This document shows positions 6,157-12,379 of a stretch of 12,379 bases of DNA, piece by piece. The translations under genes and the position numbers were made by a program. Each line of letters begins with the position of its first letter. The first letter of the stretch is position 1. The notes beneath the pieces were generated by a model, which was not told the origin of the DNA, did not search any database, and saw only the letters and a program-made list of their open reading frames with translations. Source of the stretch: JBPOIS01 sp052034295 (GTDB lineage Bacteria; Pseudomonadota; Gammaproteobacteria; Pseudomonadales; Moraxellaceae); NCBI GenBank assembly GCA_052034295.1, contig JBPOIS010000007.1, positions 1 to 12,379 of the forward strand. The letters run 5' to 3'.

Positions 6157-7887
6157 ATGCACCACTTGCACCTGATTGAACTCATGGCAATCGGGCTGGG
6201 ACTGGCCATGGTGTTTGGCCTGCTGGCACAGCGCCTGCGCATGCCACCGCTGGTGGGTTATCTGCTGGCCGGAGTGGTGATTGGACCGGCCACGCCGGGC
6301 TTTGATGGCGATCTGGAACTGGCCCACCAGTTGTCCGAAATCGGTGTGATGCTGCTGATGTTCGGGGTGGGACTGCATTTTTCGCTGGAGGACCTGCTGC
6401 GGGTGCGGCGGATTGCGGTGCCGGGGGCGCTGGTGCAGATTGCTGCGGCAACCGGCATGGGCATGGTCCCGGCGCTGCTGTGGGGCTGGCCGTGGGGACA
6501 GGCGCTGGTGTTCGGGCTGTGCCTGTCGGTGGCCAGTACGGTGGTGCTGCTCAAGGCGCTGGAAAGCCGCCACTGGCTGGGCACTTCACAGGGTAACATT
6601 GCCGTGGGCTGGCTGGTGGTCGAGGACCTGGTCATGGTGCTGGTGCTGGTGTTGCTGCCGCCGCTGGCGGCAGTGCTGGGGGGCGCAGCGCCGGCACCGG
6701 GTGCCACGGCCCTGCCCTTGTGGCAGACCGTGCTGCTGACCCTGTTCAAGGTGAGTGCCTTCATTGCGCTGATGCTGGGGGCGGGCCGCAGGCTGTTGCC
6801 CTGGCTGCTGATGTGGGTGGCGCGTACCGGTTCGCGCGAGCTGTTCATCCTGACCACGGTCGTGCTGGCCATCAGTGTGGCCTATCTGGCGGGTCAGGTG
6901 TTTGGGGTGTCGTTTGCGCTGGGGGCATTTTTTGCCGGGATGGTGCTGCGCGAGTCGGAATTCAGCCATCAGGCCGCCGAGGAAACCCTGCCGCTGCGCG
7001 ATGCCTTTGCGGTGCTGTTCTTTGTGGCGGTGGGGATGCTGTTTGACCCGGCCATCCTGCTGAAGGCGCCGGATCAGGTGCTGCTGGTGGTGGCGGTGAT
7101 CATGCTGGGCAAAACCCTGGCCGCAGCGGCGCTGGTGCTGCTGATGCGCTACCCGCTGCGCACGGCGCTGGTGGTGTCGGTGTCGCTGGCACAGATTGGC
7201 GAATTTTCGTTCATTCTGGCTGGGCTGGCGATGAACCTCAAGCTGCTCACCCCGGCGGGCCAGAACCTGATCCTGGCCGGGGCGCTGGTGTCGATCGCGC
7301 TGAACAGTGTGCTGTTTGCGCTGGTGGAGCCCCTGCAGCAGCAGCTGACCCGGCGCTTTCACTGGGCGCAGCGGCTGGAGCAGCGTCCTGATCCCCTGGC
7401 GGCCCTGCCCGATTCGGTGGCGCAGGAATACCTGACCGATGTGGTGATTGTGGCCGGTTATGGCCGGGTGGGACAGCTGCTGGTGCCTGAGCTGCTGGCG
7501 CAGCAGGTGCATGTGGTGGTGATCGACCACAACCGTGAACAGGTCAATGCACTGCGCGAGTCCGGGGTGGCCACGGTGTGGGGGGAAATCAACGAGGCCC
7601 GCGCCCTGATCCAGGCGCATGTGCAGCGGGCACGGGCGCTGGTGGTGACCTTTGACGATCCGGTGCGGGTCAGCCGCATGCTGGACCTGACCGCACAGCT
7701 CAACCCGGATCTGGCCATCGTGCTGCAGGGTCAGGCCGCCGATGCCGAAAGGCTGTGGGCGGACCCGCGCGTGCAGGTGTGGACAGCGGAGCAGGCCTTG
7801 GCCCAGTCCTTGCAGCACAGTGTCGGCCAGCTGCTGGCGGCACCTGTCACCGCCCGTCATGAGGGAGTGGGGCACGCGCTGCACTGA
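6157..7887 (+). CDS. ybaL: YbaL-family CPA2 cation/proton antiporter, copy 1
   Basis: This encodes a 576-residue inner-membrane protein. Residues 1-395 form the CPA2 exchanger domain, about 12-13 hydrophobic helices. Residues 428-560 form an RCK_N (TrkA-N) Rossmann domain with G-Y-G-R-V-G (434-439) and Asp457 at the end of the second strand, which favours NAD(H). Exchanger hallmarks are G-W-L-V-V-E-D-L (Glu156-Asp157 at the ion site), Lys319 and L-A-Q-I-G-E-F (344-350). It aligns with E. coli YbaL almost end to end from memory, including L-P-L-R-D-A-F-A-V-L-F-F. It lacks the H-A-L-E-S-D-like loop of glutathione-gated KefC, so toxin-gated potassium efflux should not be assumed. The ATG at 6157 is chosen by fit to the family N-terminus; the ribosome site is weak (a run of G). 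Likely role: K+ or Na+/H+ exchange in pH or ion homeostasis. A near-copy follows directly. Confidence 0.9.
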   Translation: MHHLHLIELMAIGLGLAMVFGLLAQRLRMPPLVGYLLAGVVIGPATPGFDGDLELAHQLSEIGVMLLMFGVGLHFSLEDLLRVRRIAVPGALVQIAAATGMGMVPALLWGWPWGQALVFGLCLSVASTVVLLKALESRHWLGTSQGNIAVGWLVVEDLVMVLVLVLLPPLAAVLGGAAPAPGATALPLWQTVLLTLFKVSAFIALMLGAGRRLLPWLLMWVARTGSRELFILTTVVLAISVAYLAGQVFGVSFALGAFFAGMVLRESEFSHQAAEETLPLRDAFAVLFFVAVGMLFDPAILLKAPDQVLLVVAVIMLGKTLAAAALVLLMRYPLRTALVVSVSLAQIGEFSFILAGLAMNLKLLTPAGQNLILAGALVSIALNSVLFALVEPLQQQLTRRFHWAQRLEQRPDPLAALPDSVAQEYLTDVVIVAGYGRVGQLLVPELLAQQVHVVVIDHNREQVNALRESGVATVWGEINEARALIQAHVQRARALVVTFDDPVRVSRMLDLTAQLNPDLAIVLQGQAADAERLWADPRVQVWTAEQALAQSLQHSVGQLLAAPVTARHEGVGHALH

Positions 7888-7933
7888 CGTGGCGCCCCCT
7901 GAAACATGACCGGATTCTGAAATTTGCCCAGCC

Positions 7934-7950
7934 GGGTGGGTGGGCCGGGG
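7934..7950 (+). promoter_or_regulatory. G-quadruplex motif in the spacer between the antiporter genes
   Basis: Four G runs read GGG-T-GGG-T-GGG-CC-GGGG with loops of 1, 1 and 2 bases, an ideal quadruplex pattern on the coding strand. It ends 32 bases before the second antiporter start and is followed by T8 (7958-7965). In RNA it could pause polymerase or hinder ribosome access. Function is inference. Confidence 0.4.
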
Positions 7951-7982
7951 TGGTTGATTTTTTTTGGGGGACAGCGGTCACA

Positions 7983-9710
7983 ATGCACGGGGATTTTGGT
8001 CTGATCAGTCTGATGGCCGTGGGGCTGGGGCTGGCACTGTTGATGGGGTTTCTGGTCACCAAGCTGCGTCTGCCGCCTCTGGTGGGTTATGTGCTGGCCG
8101 GGGTGCTGATTGGCCCACACACGCCCGGCATCACCGCCAATGTGGGCATTGCCCAGCAGCTGTCCGAGCTGGGGGTGATGCTGCTGATGTTCGGGGTCGG
8201 ATTGCATTTTTCCCTGAAAGACCTGCTGGCGGTGCGCCGCATTGTGCTGCCCGGTGCCGTGGCCCAGATCACGCTGACTTCGCTGTGCGGTTTTTTGCTC
8301 AGCCGCTGGTGGGGATGGCCGGTGGGCCAGGCGGTGGTGTTTGGGCTGGCGCTGTCGGTGGCCAGTACCGTGGTGGTGCTGCGTGCCCTGGAGGCGCGTG
8401 ACCAGCTGGACAGTGTCAATGGCCGCATCGTCATCGGCTGGCTGGTGGTCGAAGATCTGGTCATGGTGCTGGTGCTGGTGCTGCTCCCCCCACTGGCGGG
8501 CCTGCTGGGCGGCAAGCCGCTGGGCCCGGCCACGGACCAGTCGGTGGGGGTGCTGGTGCTGCAGACCCTGGGCAAAGTGGCGCTGTTCATGGCCCTGACC
8601 ATGGTGCTGGGCCGGCGCATCCTGCCGCGCCTGCTGCTGTGGGTGGCGCGCACCGGCTCGCGCGAGCTGTTTACCCTGTCGGTGATTGTGGCGGCGATTA
8701 CCTTTGCCTATGCCTCGTCGCACCTGTTCGGGGTGTCGTATGCCCTGGGGGCATTTTTTGCCGGGGTGGTGCTCAGTGAGTCCGAGTTCAGCCAGCGGGC
8801 CGCCGAGGAATCGCTGCCGCTGCGCGATGCCTTTGCGGTGCTTTTTTTTGTGGCGGTGGGCATGCTGTTTGACCCGCACATCCTGCTGGACCATCCACTG
8901 CAGGTGCTGGCGGTACTGGCCGTGATCGTGCTGGGCAAGGCGCTGTGGTCGTTTGTGCTGGTGCTGCTGCTGCGCTACCCGCTCAGCACGGCGCTGACCG
9001 TGGGTGCCAGTCTGGCACAGATTGGCGAGTTTTCCTTCATCCTGATGGCGCTGGGCAAGTCGCTGAAACTGCTGCACACCGATGCGCAGGATCTGGTGCT
9101 GGCCGGGTCGATTCTGGCGATTGCGCTCAATTCCCTGATGTTTGGCCTGATGGAGCCGCTGCAGCGCTGGCTGGTGGCGCGGTCCACCGTGGCGCGGCTA
9201 TTTGCCCAGCGCAGTGACCCGCTGGCGCAGCTGCCCATGTCGGTGGATGAGCATTTTCTGAAGGATCAGGTGGTGCTGGTCGGCTATGGCGGGCTGGGCC
9301 AGTATGTGGCCGAACAGCTGCGGCTCCAAGGCATCCGCTACGTGGTGGTGGACGGCCAGCGTGAGATCGTGGAAAAACTGCGCCAGCAGGAGGTGGCCGC
9401 CGTGCTGGGCGAGGCCACCGATGCGGGCACGCTGATCCAGGCGCACATCCACAAGGCCAGCGCGCTGATTGTGGCGGTGCCGGACACCTTTGATGTGGTA
9501 AAAATGACCGAAATTGCCCAGACCCTGAATCCAGGCATCCAGGTGGTGATCTACAGCAATTCGGTGGATGAAGCCGAGCTGTTCCGCGATGACCCGAACA
9601 TTGAGGTGCTGCTGGGTAAACGCTCGCTGGCGCTGCAGATGGCACAGACCGTGATTGACCGTCAGGCCGCACAGCGTGCAGCCCTCAGCAAGGACCCAGC
9701 CGCCGTCTGA
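7983..9710 (+). CDS. ybaL: YbaL-family CPA2 cation/proton antiporter, copy 2
   Basis: A 575-residue paralogue of the preceding gene, colinear with it over the full length. The membrane domain (1-395) keeps G-W-L-V-V-E-D-L (Glu157-Asp158), A-L-G-A-F-F-A-G, L-P-L-R-D-A-F-A-V-L-F-F (278-289), Lys319 and L-A-Q-I-G-E-F (344-350). The RCK_N domain (429-560) has G-Y-G-G-L-G (434-439) and Asp457, so NAD binding is expected. The RCK halves differ far more than the membrane halves, so the two pumps may share ions but answer to different signals or form mixed dimers. The ATG at 7983 is used rather than the GTG at 7950 because it reproduces the family N-terminus; a GGGGGA site sits about 11 bases upstream. 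The 95-base spacer after copy 1 has no clear terminator hairpin, so one transcript could cover both. Confidence 0.9.
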   Translation: MHGDFGLISLMAVGLGLALLMGFLVTKLRLPPLVGYVLAGVLIGPHTPGITANVGIAQQLSELGVMLLMFGVGLHFSLKDLLAVRRIVLPGAVAQITLTSLCGFLLSRWWGWPVGQAVVFGLALSVASTVVVLRALEARDQLDSVNGRIVIGWLVVEDLVMVLVLVLLPPLAGLLGGKPLGPATDQSVGVLVLQTLGKVALFMALTMVLGRRILPRLLLWVARTGSRELFTLSVIVAAITFAYASSHLFGVSYALGAFFAGVVLSESEFSQRAAEESLPLRDAFAVLFFVAVGMLFDPHILLDHPLQVLAVLAVIVLGKALWSFVLVLLLRYPLSTALTVGASLAQIGEFSFILMALGKSLKLLHTDAQDLVLAGSILAIALNSLMFGLMEPLQRWLVARSTVARLFAQRSDPLAQLPMSVDEHFLKDQVVLVGYGGLGQYVAEQLRLQGIRYVVVDGQREIVEKLRQQEVAAVLGEATDAGTLIQAHIHKASALIVAVPDTFDVVKMTEIAQTLNPGIQVVIYSNSVDEAELFRDDPNIEVLLGKRSLALQMAQTVIDRQAAQRAALSKDPAAV

Positions 9711-9730
9711 TTGCGGATCGGCCCTGCCGC

Positions 9731-10012
9731 CTAGCTGTAGTGGCCTGGTTCTTCATCGAGGACCTGGGCATGCCATCGTGCGGCCTGCTGCTCCATCAGC
9801 TGCATCAGGGCCGCATGGATCATGCCCTGTGACAGGCTGTACAGCTGGTCACCCAGTGCGGCCTGCACCTGCGGGGAAAAACGGATGCTGACCAGCGGCT
9901 CTTCCTCGCTGTTGGCGCGGCGCAGCAGGACTTCACCGGCCTCGCCCGGCACCAGCTCCAGCATGGCCTCCACCGGCTGGTCGGTGTTGCGGTTTTTTTG
10001 CATGTTGCCCAT
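9731..10012 (-). CDS. Small conserved-looking protein of unknown function (93 aa)
   Basis: I do not recognise a named family. The ATG at 10012 is chosen because AGGAGG lies 8 bases upstream; an in-frame ATG at 10036 would put that site inside the coding region. The protein is soluble and acidic, with no signal peptide or membrane helix. A polar N-terminus (1-17) is followed by a probable beta-rich part with I-R-F-S-P-Q-V (about 43-50), an amphipathic helix with Q-G-M-I-H-A-A-L-M-Q-L-M-E-Q-Q, and the tail W-H-A-Q-V-L-D-E-E-P-G-H-Y-S. I have a vague memory of similar small hypothetical proteins in Acinetobacter, which I could not check. It lies 129 bases downstream of the DUF6586-like gene on the same strand and converges on the antiporter genes with a 20-base gap. 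A hairpin that would hide its ribosome site is listed separately. Confidence 0.7.
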   Translation of the reverse strand: MGNMQKNRNTDQPVEAMLELVPGEAGEVLLRRANSEEEPLVSIRFSPQVQAALGDQLYSLSQGMIHAALMQLMEQQAARWHAQVLDEEPGHYS

Positions 10013-10018
10013 GACTTG

Positions 10019-10046
10019 ACCCTCCTGCGGGTTCACACCGGAGGGT
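10019..10046 (-). promoter_or_regulatory. Hairpin that can hide the ribosome site of the 93-aa gene
   Basis: On the minus strand ACCCTCC (complement of 10040-10046) can pair with GGAGGGT (complement of 10019-10025) across a 14-nt loop. The 3' arm contains the GGAGG Shine-Dalgarno sequence for the ATG at 10012, so the stem would block ribosome binding. In DNA the same repeat could also be a protein-binding site. Confidence 0.4.
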
Positions 10047-10141
10047 GTAAACGTGACTGGACTTGCGTTTTAACATGGGGAACGCCGCGCGTTTTTTCAA
10101 TGGTCAGACCTGCACGCGCCCAGGCGGATGGCGCTGCCGGG

Positions 10142-10651
10142 TCAAAACTCCACCATGCCTTCACGGCCCTGCTCGATCAGCTGCTGCAGGTGCTGGCGCC
10201 ATTCGCGCAGCAGGGTCACTTCCGGCAGCCAGGCCAGCGGGCTCTGGGTGACCTTGAGGATCAGCTGGCTGGAGCTTTCTTCTTCAGGCGACGGGGCGGC
10301 TGGTTCCGGGGCATACTGACAGGCCTGCCAGGCCTGCTCCAGCCCACTGAGCACACCGCCCTGGGCCAGCGCCTGCTGCAGCAGCACCAGTTCCGGGGAT
10401 TTCTGTCCGCGCTGCGCCAGTGCGGCCTCCAGCGTGATAGGCAGCGGACGCATCAGGTCATTGAGCCGGTAATAGCGGCCCAGCTCCTGCAGATAGGCCT
10501 GCACCACGCCATACAGGTGAAACACGGCGGCCTCGCGTGCGCCCTGTGCCGCCTGGACATTGGTTTCACCTTCGGCCTGCTGGCAGGCCAGCCGGGCAAA
10601 GTACAGCTTTTGGTTGGTACGGTCAGCGTGAAATCGGGCCACCCGGGACAT
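10142..10651 (-). CDS. DUF6586-like protein of unknown function (169 aa)
   Basis: The start at 10651 has AGGAG 7 bases upstream. The N-terminus, R-T-N-Q-K-L-Y-F-A-R-L-A (about 11-22) followed by a helix with E-A-A-V-F-H-L-Y-G (about 40-48), matches what I recall of DUF6586 proteins in Pseudomonas and Acinetobacter. No biochemical role is known to me. The protein is soluble and mostly helical, with a proline- and glutamate-rich linker (near 120-130) before a C-terminal helical part containing L-L-R-E-W-R-Q-H-L-Q-Q-L-I-E-Q. The R-T-N-Q-K start and the run of amphipathic helices suggest a small helical bundle. The gene is divergent from the flavoprotein gene with 93 bases between them and lies upstream of the 93-residue gene, with which it may be co-transcribed. 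Confidence 0.75.
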   Translation of the reverse strand: MSRVARFHADRTNQKLYFARLACQQAEGETNVQAAQGAREAAVFHLYGVVQAYLQELGRYYRLNDLMRPLPITLEAALAQRGQKSPELVLLQQALAQGGVLSGLEQAWQACQYAPEPAAPSPEEESSSQLILKVTQSPLAWLPEVTLLREWRQHLQQLIEQGREGMVEF

Positions 10652-10744
10652 AAGCCAGCTCCTGTTGCAGAGGGGCCATGATAGCGGGATGCAACCGGCT
10701 CGTGTACAGTTTGGCCCTGAATCTGCTGTCGCAAAGGCTTTTCC

Positions 10745-11779
10745 ATGCGTACCCGTCTGACTGAACTGCTGGGCATCGACTGTCCGCTGATCCTGCCCGG
10801 CATGAGCTGGATTGCCACGCCGGAACTGGTGGCGGCCGTCAGCAATGCCGGCGGGCTGGGCATTCTGGCTCTGGGTCCGCTGTCTGCCGAGCAAACCCGT
10901 GCCAGCATCCAGCGGGTGCGCGAGCTGACCGACCGTCCTTTTGGGGTGAATTGTGCGCTGCTGATGCCCGGTGCCGCCGAAAATGCCAGAGTGGCGCTGG
11001 CGCTGCAGGTGCCGGTGATCAATTTTTCACTGGGCAAGGGCGACTGGCTGGTGCGCGACGCCCACGCCTATGGCGGCAAGGTGATCGCCACAGTGACCAC
11101 CCTGGACCATGCCCGGGCCGCCGTGGCACAGGGGGTGGATGCGCTGATGGCCACGGGGCACGAGGCGGCTGCACATGGCGGGGCCGCCACGTCACTGACG
11201 CTGATTCCGGCCCTGCGCGATGCAGTGGACCTGCCGCTGATCGGTGCCGGAGGCTTCGCCGATGGCCGGGGCCTGATGGCCGCGCTGGCCCTGGGGGCCG
11301 ATGGGGTGGCGATGGGGTCCCGCTTTGCCACCTGTGCCGAAAGTCCGCTGCATGCCCAGACCAAACAGGCGGTGGTGGACCGGACTGTCCATGACACGGT
11401 GTATTCGCCGCATTTTGATGGCCTGCCGGCCCGCTACATGCTGACGCCGACCGCCACCCGGCTGACCCAGAAGCCGATGTCACTGCCGGTGGCCGGTTTT
11501 CAGGCCACCCGGGCGGCCATCCAGCTGGGCATTCCGCTGTGGCAGGTGGCAGCCGGGCTGGTGGTCAGACCGCGTGACATCCGTTTGCTGGCCTGCTTCG
11601 GTGCCGCCACACCCCGGCTGAAAGCCGCCACTGAACAGGGCGATCTGCAGTATGGCATGCAGTTCATTGGTCAGTCACAGGGGCTGATCCACGACGTGCC
11701 CCGCGTGGCCGAGCTGGTGCAGCGTGTTCTGGCCGAAGCCCGACACATCCAGCAACAGTGGTCGGCTCCCCTGCCCTGA
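10745..11779 (+). CDS. Nitronate monooxygenase-like FMN oxidoreductase
   Basis: A 344-residue cytoplasmic TIM-barrel flavoprotein of the nitronate monooxygenase / 2-nitropropane dioxygenase family. These enzymes oxidise alkyl nitronates such as propionate 3-nitronate, and some relatives are NAD(P)H:quinone reductases or enoyl reductases. Evidence: the N-terminal P-G-M-S-W-I-A-T-P-E-L (18-28) with S-N-A-G-G-L-G (33-39), the active-site segment G-H-E-A-A-A-H-G-G (138-146) whose His144 corresponds to the family's catalytic base, and the FMN-phosphate region G-A-G-G-F-A-D-G (167-174) plus G-A-D-G-V-A-M-G-S-R-F (184-194). Length is typical. AAAGG lies 7 bases before the ATG. The exact substrate cannot be read from sequence. 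A weak -10 candidate (TACAGT, 10705-10710) lies upstream without a good -35. The 3' end overlaps the convergent metallohydrolase gene. Confidence 0.88.
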   Translation: MRTRLTELLGIDCPLILPGMSWIATPELVAAVSNAGGLGILALGPLSAEQTRASIQRVRELTDRPFGVNCALLMPGAAENARVALALQVPVINFSLGKGDWLVRDAHAYGGKVIATVTTLDHARAAVAQGVDALMATGHEAAAHGGAATSLTLIPALRDAVDLPLIGAGGFADGRGLMAALALGADGVAMGSRFATCAESPLHAQTKQAVVDRTVHDTVYSPHFDGLPARYMLTPTATRLTQKPMSLPVAGFQATRAAIQLGIPLWQVAAGLVVRPRDIRLLACFGAATPRLKAATEQGDLQYGMQFIGQSQGLIHDVPRVAELVQRVLAEARHIQQQWSAPLP

Positions 11780-12379
11780 GGGCGTTTCAACCGCCAGCGG
11801 TGGCCACGGCTGGCGCAGCTGCTGGCGCCGTGCCGGCCAGTCCGGCATCACCCGGTCCATCCACGCATAAAAACGCGGCCCGTGATTGGCCTCCCGCAAA
11901 TGCACCAGTTCGTGCACCAGCACATACTCCAGCAGCGCCACCGGCCTGCGCGCCAGTGCGCTGTTCAGGCAGATCCGCCCGGTGGCCGGGATGCAGCTGC
12001 CCCAGCGGCTGCGCATGGCCCGCACACTGAGCGTGCCGGGCTGCACCTGCAGACGCGCGGCCCAGGGCGGCAGCAGGGGTTCGGCCACCGCCCGCACCTG
12101 TGCAGCAGACCAGCGGTCCAGCCAGGGCTGGCGTTTGCGGGGATCAAGCCAATCGGCTGCAGGGGCGCGGACCCGCAACACCCCCTGCACCAGCTGCAGG
12201 CGTGGTCCCGCCTGCGGATGCAGCAGCACCGGACAAGCCTGCCCCCACAGCCAGACCTGCTGATGCTCCGCCTGTTGCTGCTGCCGGACTGCGGCCTGAC
12301 GCTGCCGAATCCAGTCCGCCTGTTGCTCCAGAAACTGCAACAGGCGGTCGCGGCTGGCGCGGTGCGGCGCAGACAGCCG
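11675..12379 (-). CDS. YgjP-type (SprT-like/M48) zinc metallohydrolase, 5' end cut by window
   Basis: The reading frame is open to the right edge, so the true N-terminus lies outside; 234 residues are visible. The first visible residues (S-A-P-H-R-A-S-R-D-R-L-L-Q-F-L) match the family and argue that the inner TTG at 12340 is not the start. Landmarks are R-W-G-S-C (visible residues 125-129), the zinc motif H-E-L-V-H (156-160; bases 11900-11914) with catalytic Glu, and the third ligand His in N-H-G-P-R-F-Y (bases 11882-11884). These define the YgjP-like metallopeptidase family (DUF45, also called M48 family), whose substrate is not established. The middle is Gln-rich (R-Q-R-Q-A-A-V-R-Q-Q-Q-Q). 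The C-terminus runs about 40 residues past the usual family end, and its last 34 residues overlap the convergent flavoprotein gene. Confidence 0.87.
   Translation of the reverse strand, partial: RLSAPHRASRDRLLQFLEQQADWIRQRQAAVRQQQQAEHQQVWLWGQACPVLLHPQAGPRLQLVQGVLRVRAPAADWLDPRKRQPWLDRWSAAQVRAVAEPLLPPWAARLQVQPGTLSVRAMRSRWGSCIPATGRICLNSALARRPVALLEYVLVHELVHLREANHGPRFYAWMDRVMPDWPARRQQLRQPWPPLAVETPSGQGSRPLLLDVSGFGQNTLHQLGHAGHVVDQPL

Noticed and set aside
6586..9077. Two overlapping open frames of over 400 codons each on the minus strand, antisense to the antiporter genes
   Set aside because: Extremely His/Gln/Arg-rich low-complexity products that mirror each other only because the sense genes are paralogues. 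No ribosome sites or domains.
6240..9180. Many copies of GCTGGTGG, the E. coli Chi octamer, on the coding strand of the antiporter genes
   Set aside because: Explained by repeated Leu-Val codons (CTG-GTG) in a GC-rich gene; Chi sequence is also not known to me for this lineage.
10081..10097. Weak plus-strand terminator-like hairpin (AACGC-CGC-GCGTT then T run), possibly ending the antiporter transcript
   Set aside because: The stem is only 5 bp with a 3-nt loop, and it lies about 370 bases past the antiporter stop, on the far side of the convergent 93-residue gene. Too weak to list as a feature.
9998..10681. A 227-codon plus-strand open frame antisense to the DUF6586-like gene
   Set aside because: The minus-strand frame has a good ribosome site and a family-like N-terminus; the plus-strand product has no recognisable feature.
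1..12379. Search for a defence system, mobile element, biosynthetic cluster or CRISPR array
   Set aside because: No nuclease, helicase, integrase, transposase, toxin-antitoxin pair, spaced direct repeats or modular enzyme genes were seen; the content is ordinary chromosomal.

Overview
The window reads as ordinary chromosome of a GC-rich gammaproteobacterium. Support comes from the proteobacterial-type rpmB-rpmG pair (L28 and a cysteine-free L33), YbaL-type antiporters, a lipoprotein with invasin-like Ig domains, and a CalB-type aldehyde dehydrogenase beside rpmBG. A high-GC Moraxellaceae relative would fit this gene mix; that placement is inference from remembered neighbourhoods, not something the sequence proves. 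I see no transposase, integrase, phage gene, CRISPR array, tRNA or rRNA.

Layout. 1-264 has no protein gene. It holds two minus-strand intrinsic terminators, and between them a stretch that can fold into several stems on the minus strand, possibly a small RNA. 265-3078 (minus) encodes a 937-residue outer-membrane-type lipoprotein built from about seven Ig-like repeats, with a calcium-loop-like insert near its C-terminus. Upstream of it on the same strand is a TetR-family repressor (3177-3908), divergent from a CalB-type aldehyde dehydrogenase (4059-5507, plus). The dehydrogenase promoter carries a perfect 9+2+9 palindrome between its -35 and -10 boxes, and a second, unrelated palindrome lies closer to tetR. 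5644-6048 is the rpmB-rpmG operon; its promoter is embedded in a hairpin just after the dehydrogenase, and it ends in a strong terminator.

6157-7887 and 7983-9707 plus stop are two tandem, full-length paralogues of the YbaL branch of CPA2 cation/proton antiporters, each with a membrane exchanger domain and a C-terminal NAD-binding RCK_N (TrkA-N) domain. The spacer between them has a textbook G-quadruplex motif and a short sequence also found before the first copy. Then come two minus-strand genes, a 93-residue protein of unknown function and a DUF6586-like protein. A divergent nitronate monooxygenase-like flavoprotein (10745-11779, plus) follows. The window ends inside a YgjP-type zinc metallohydrolase gene (minus) whose 3' end overlaps the flavoprotein gene tail-to-tail by 105 bases.

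How the genes work together: the clear functional units are the repressor/dehydrogenase pair, the ribosomal protein operon and the antiporter pair. The other genes look like unrelated housekeeping or envelope neighbours. I did not find a convincing new multi-gene system. The items most worth a second look are the regulatory palindromes, the duplicated antiporters and their spacer, the possible small RNA at the left edge, and the ribosome-site hairpin before the 93-residue gene.
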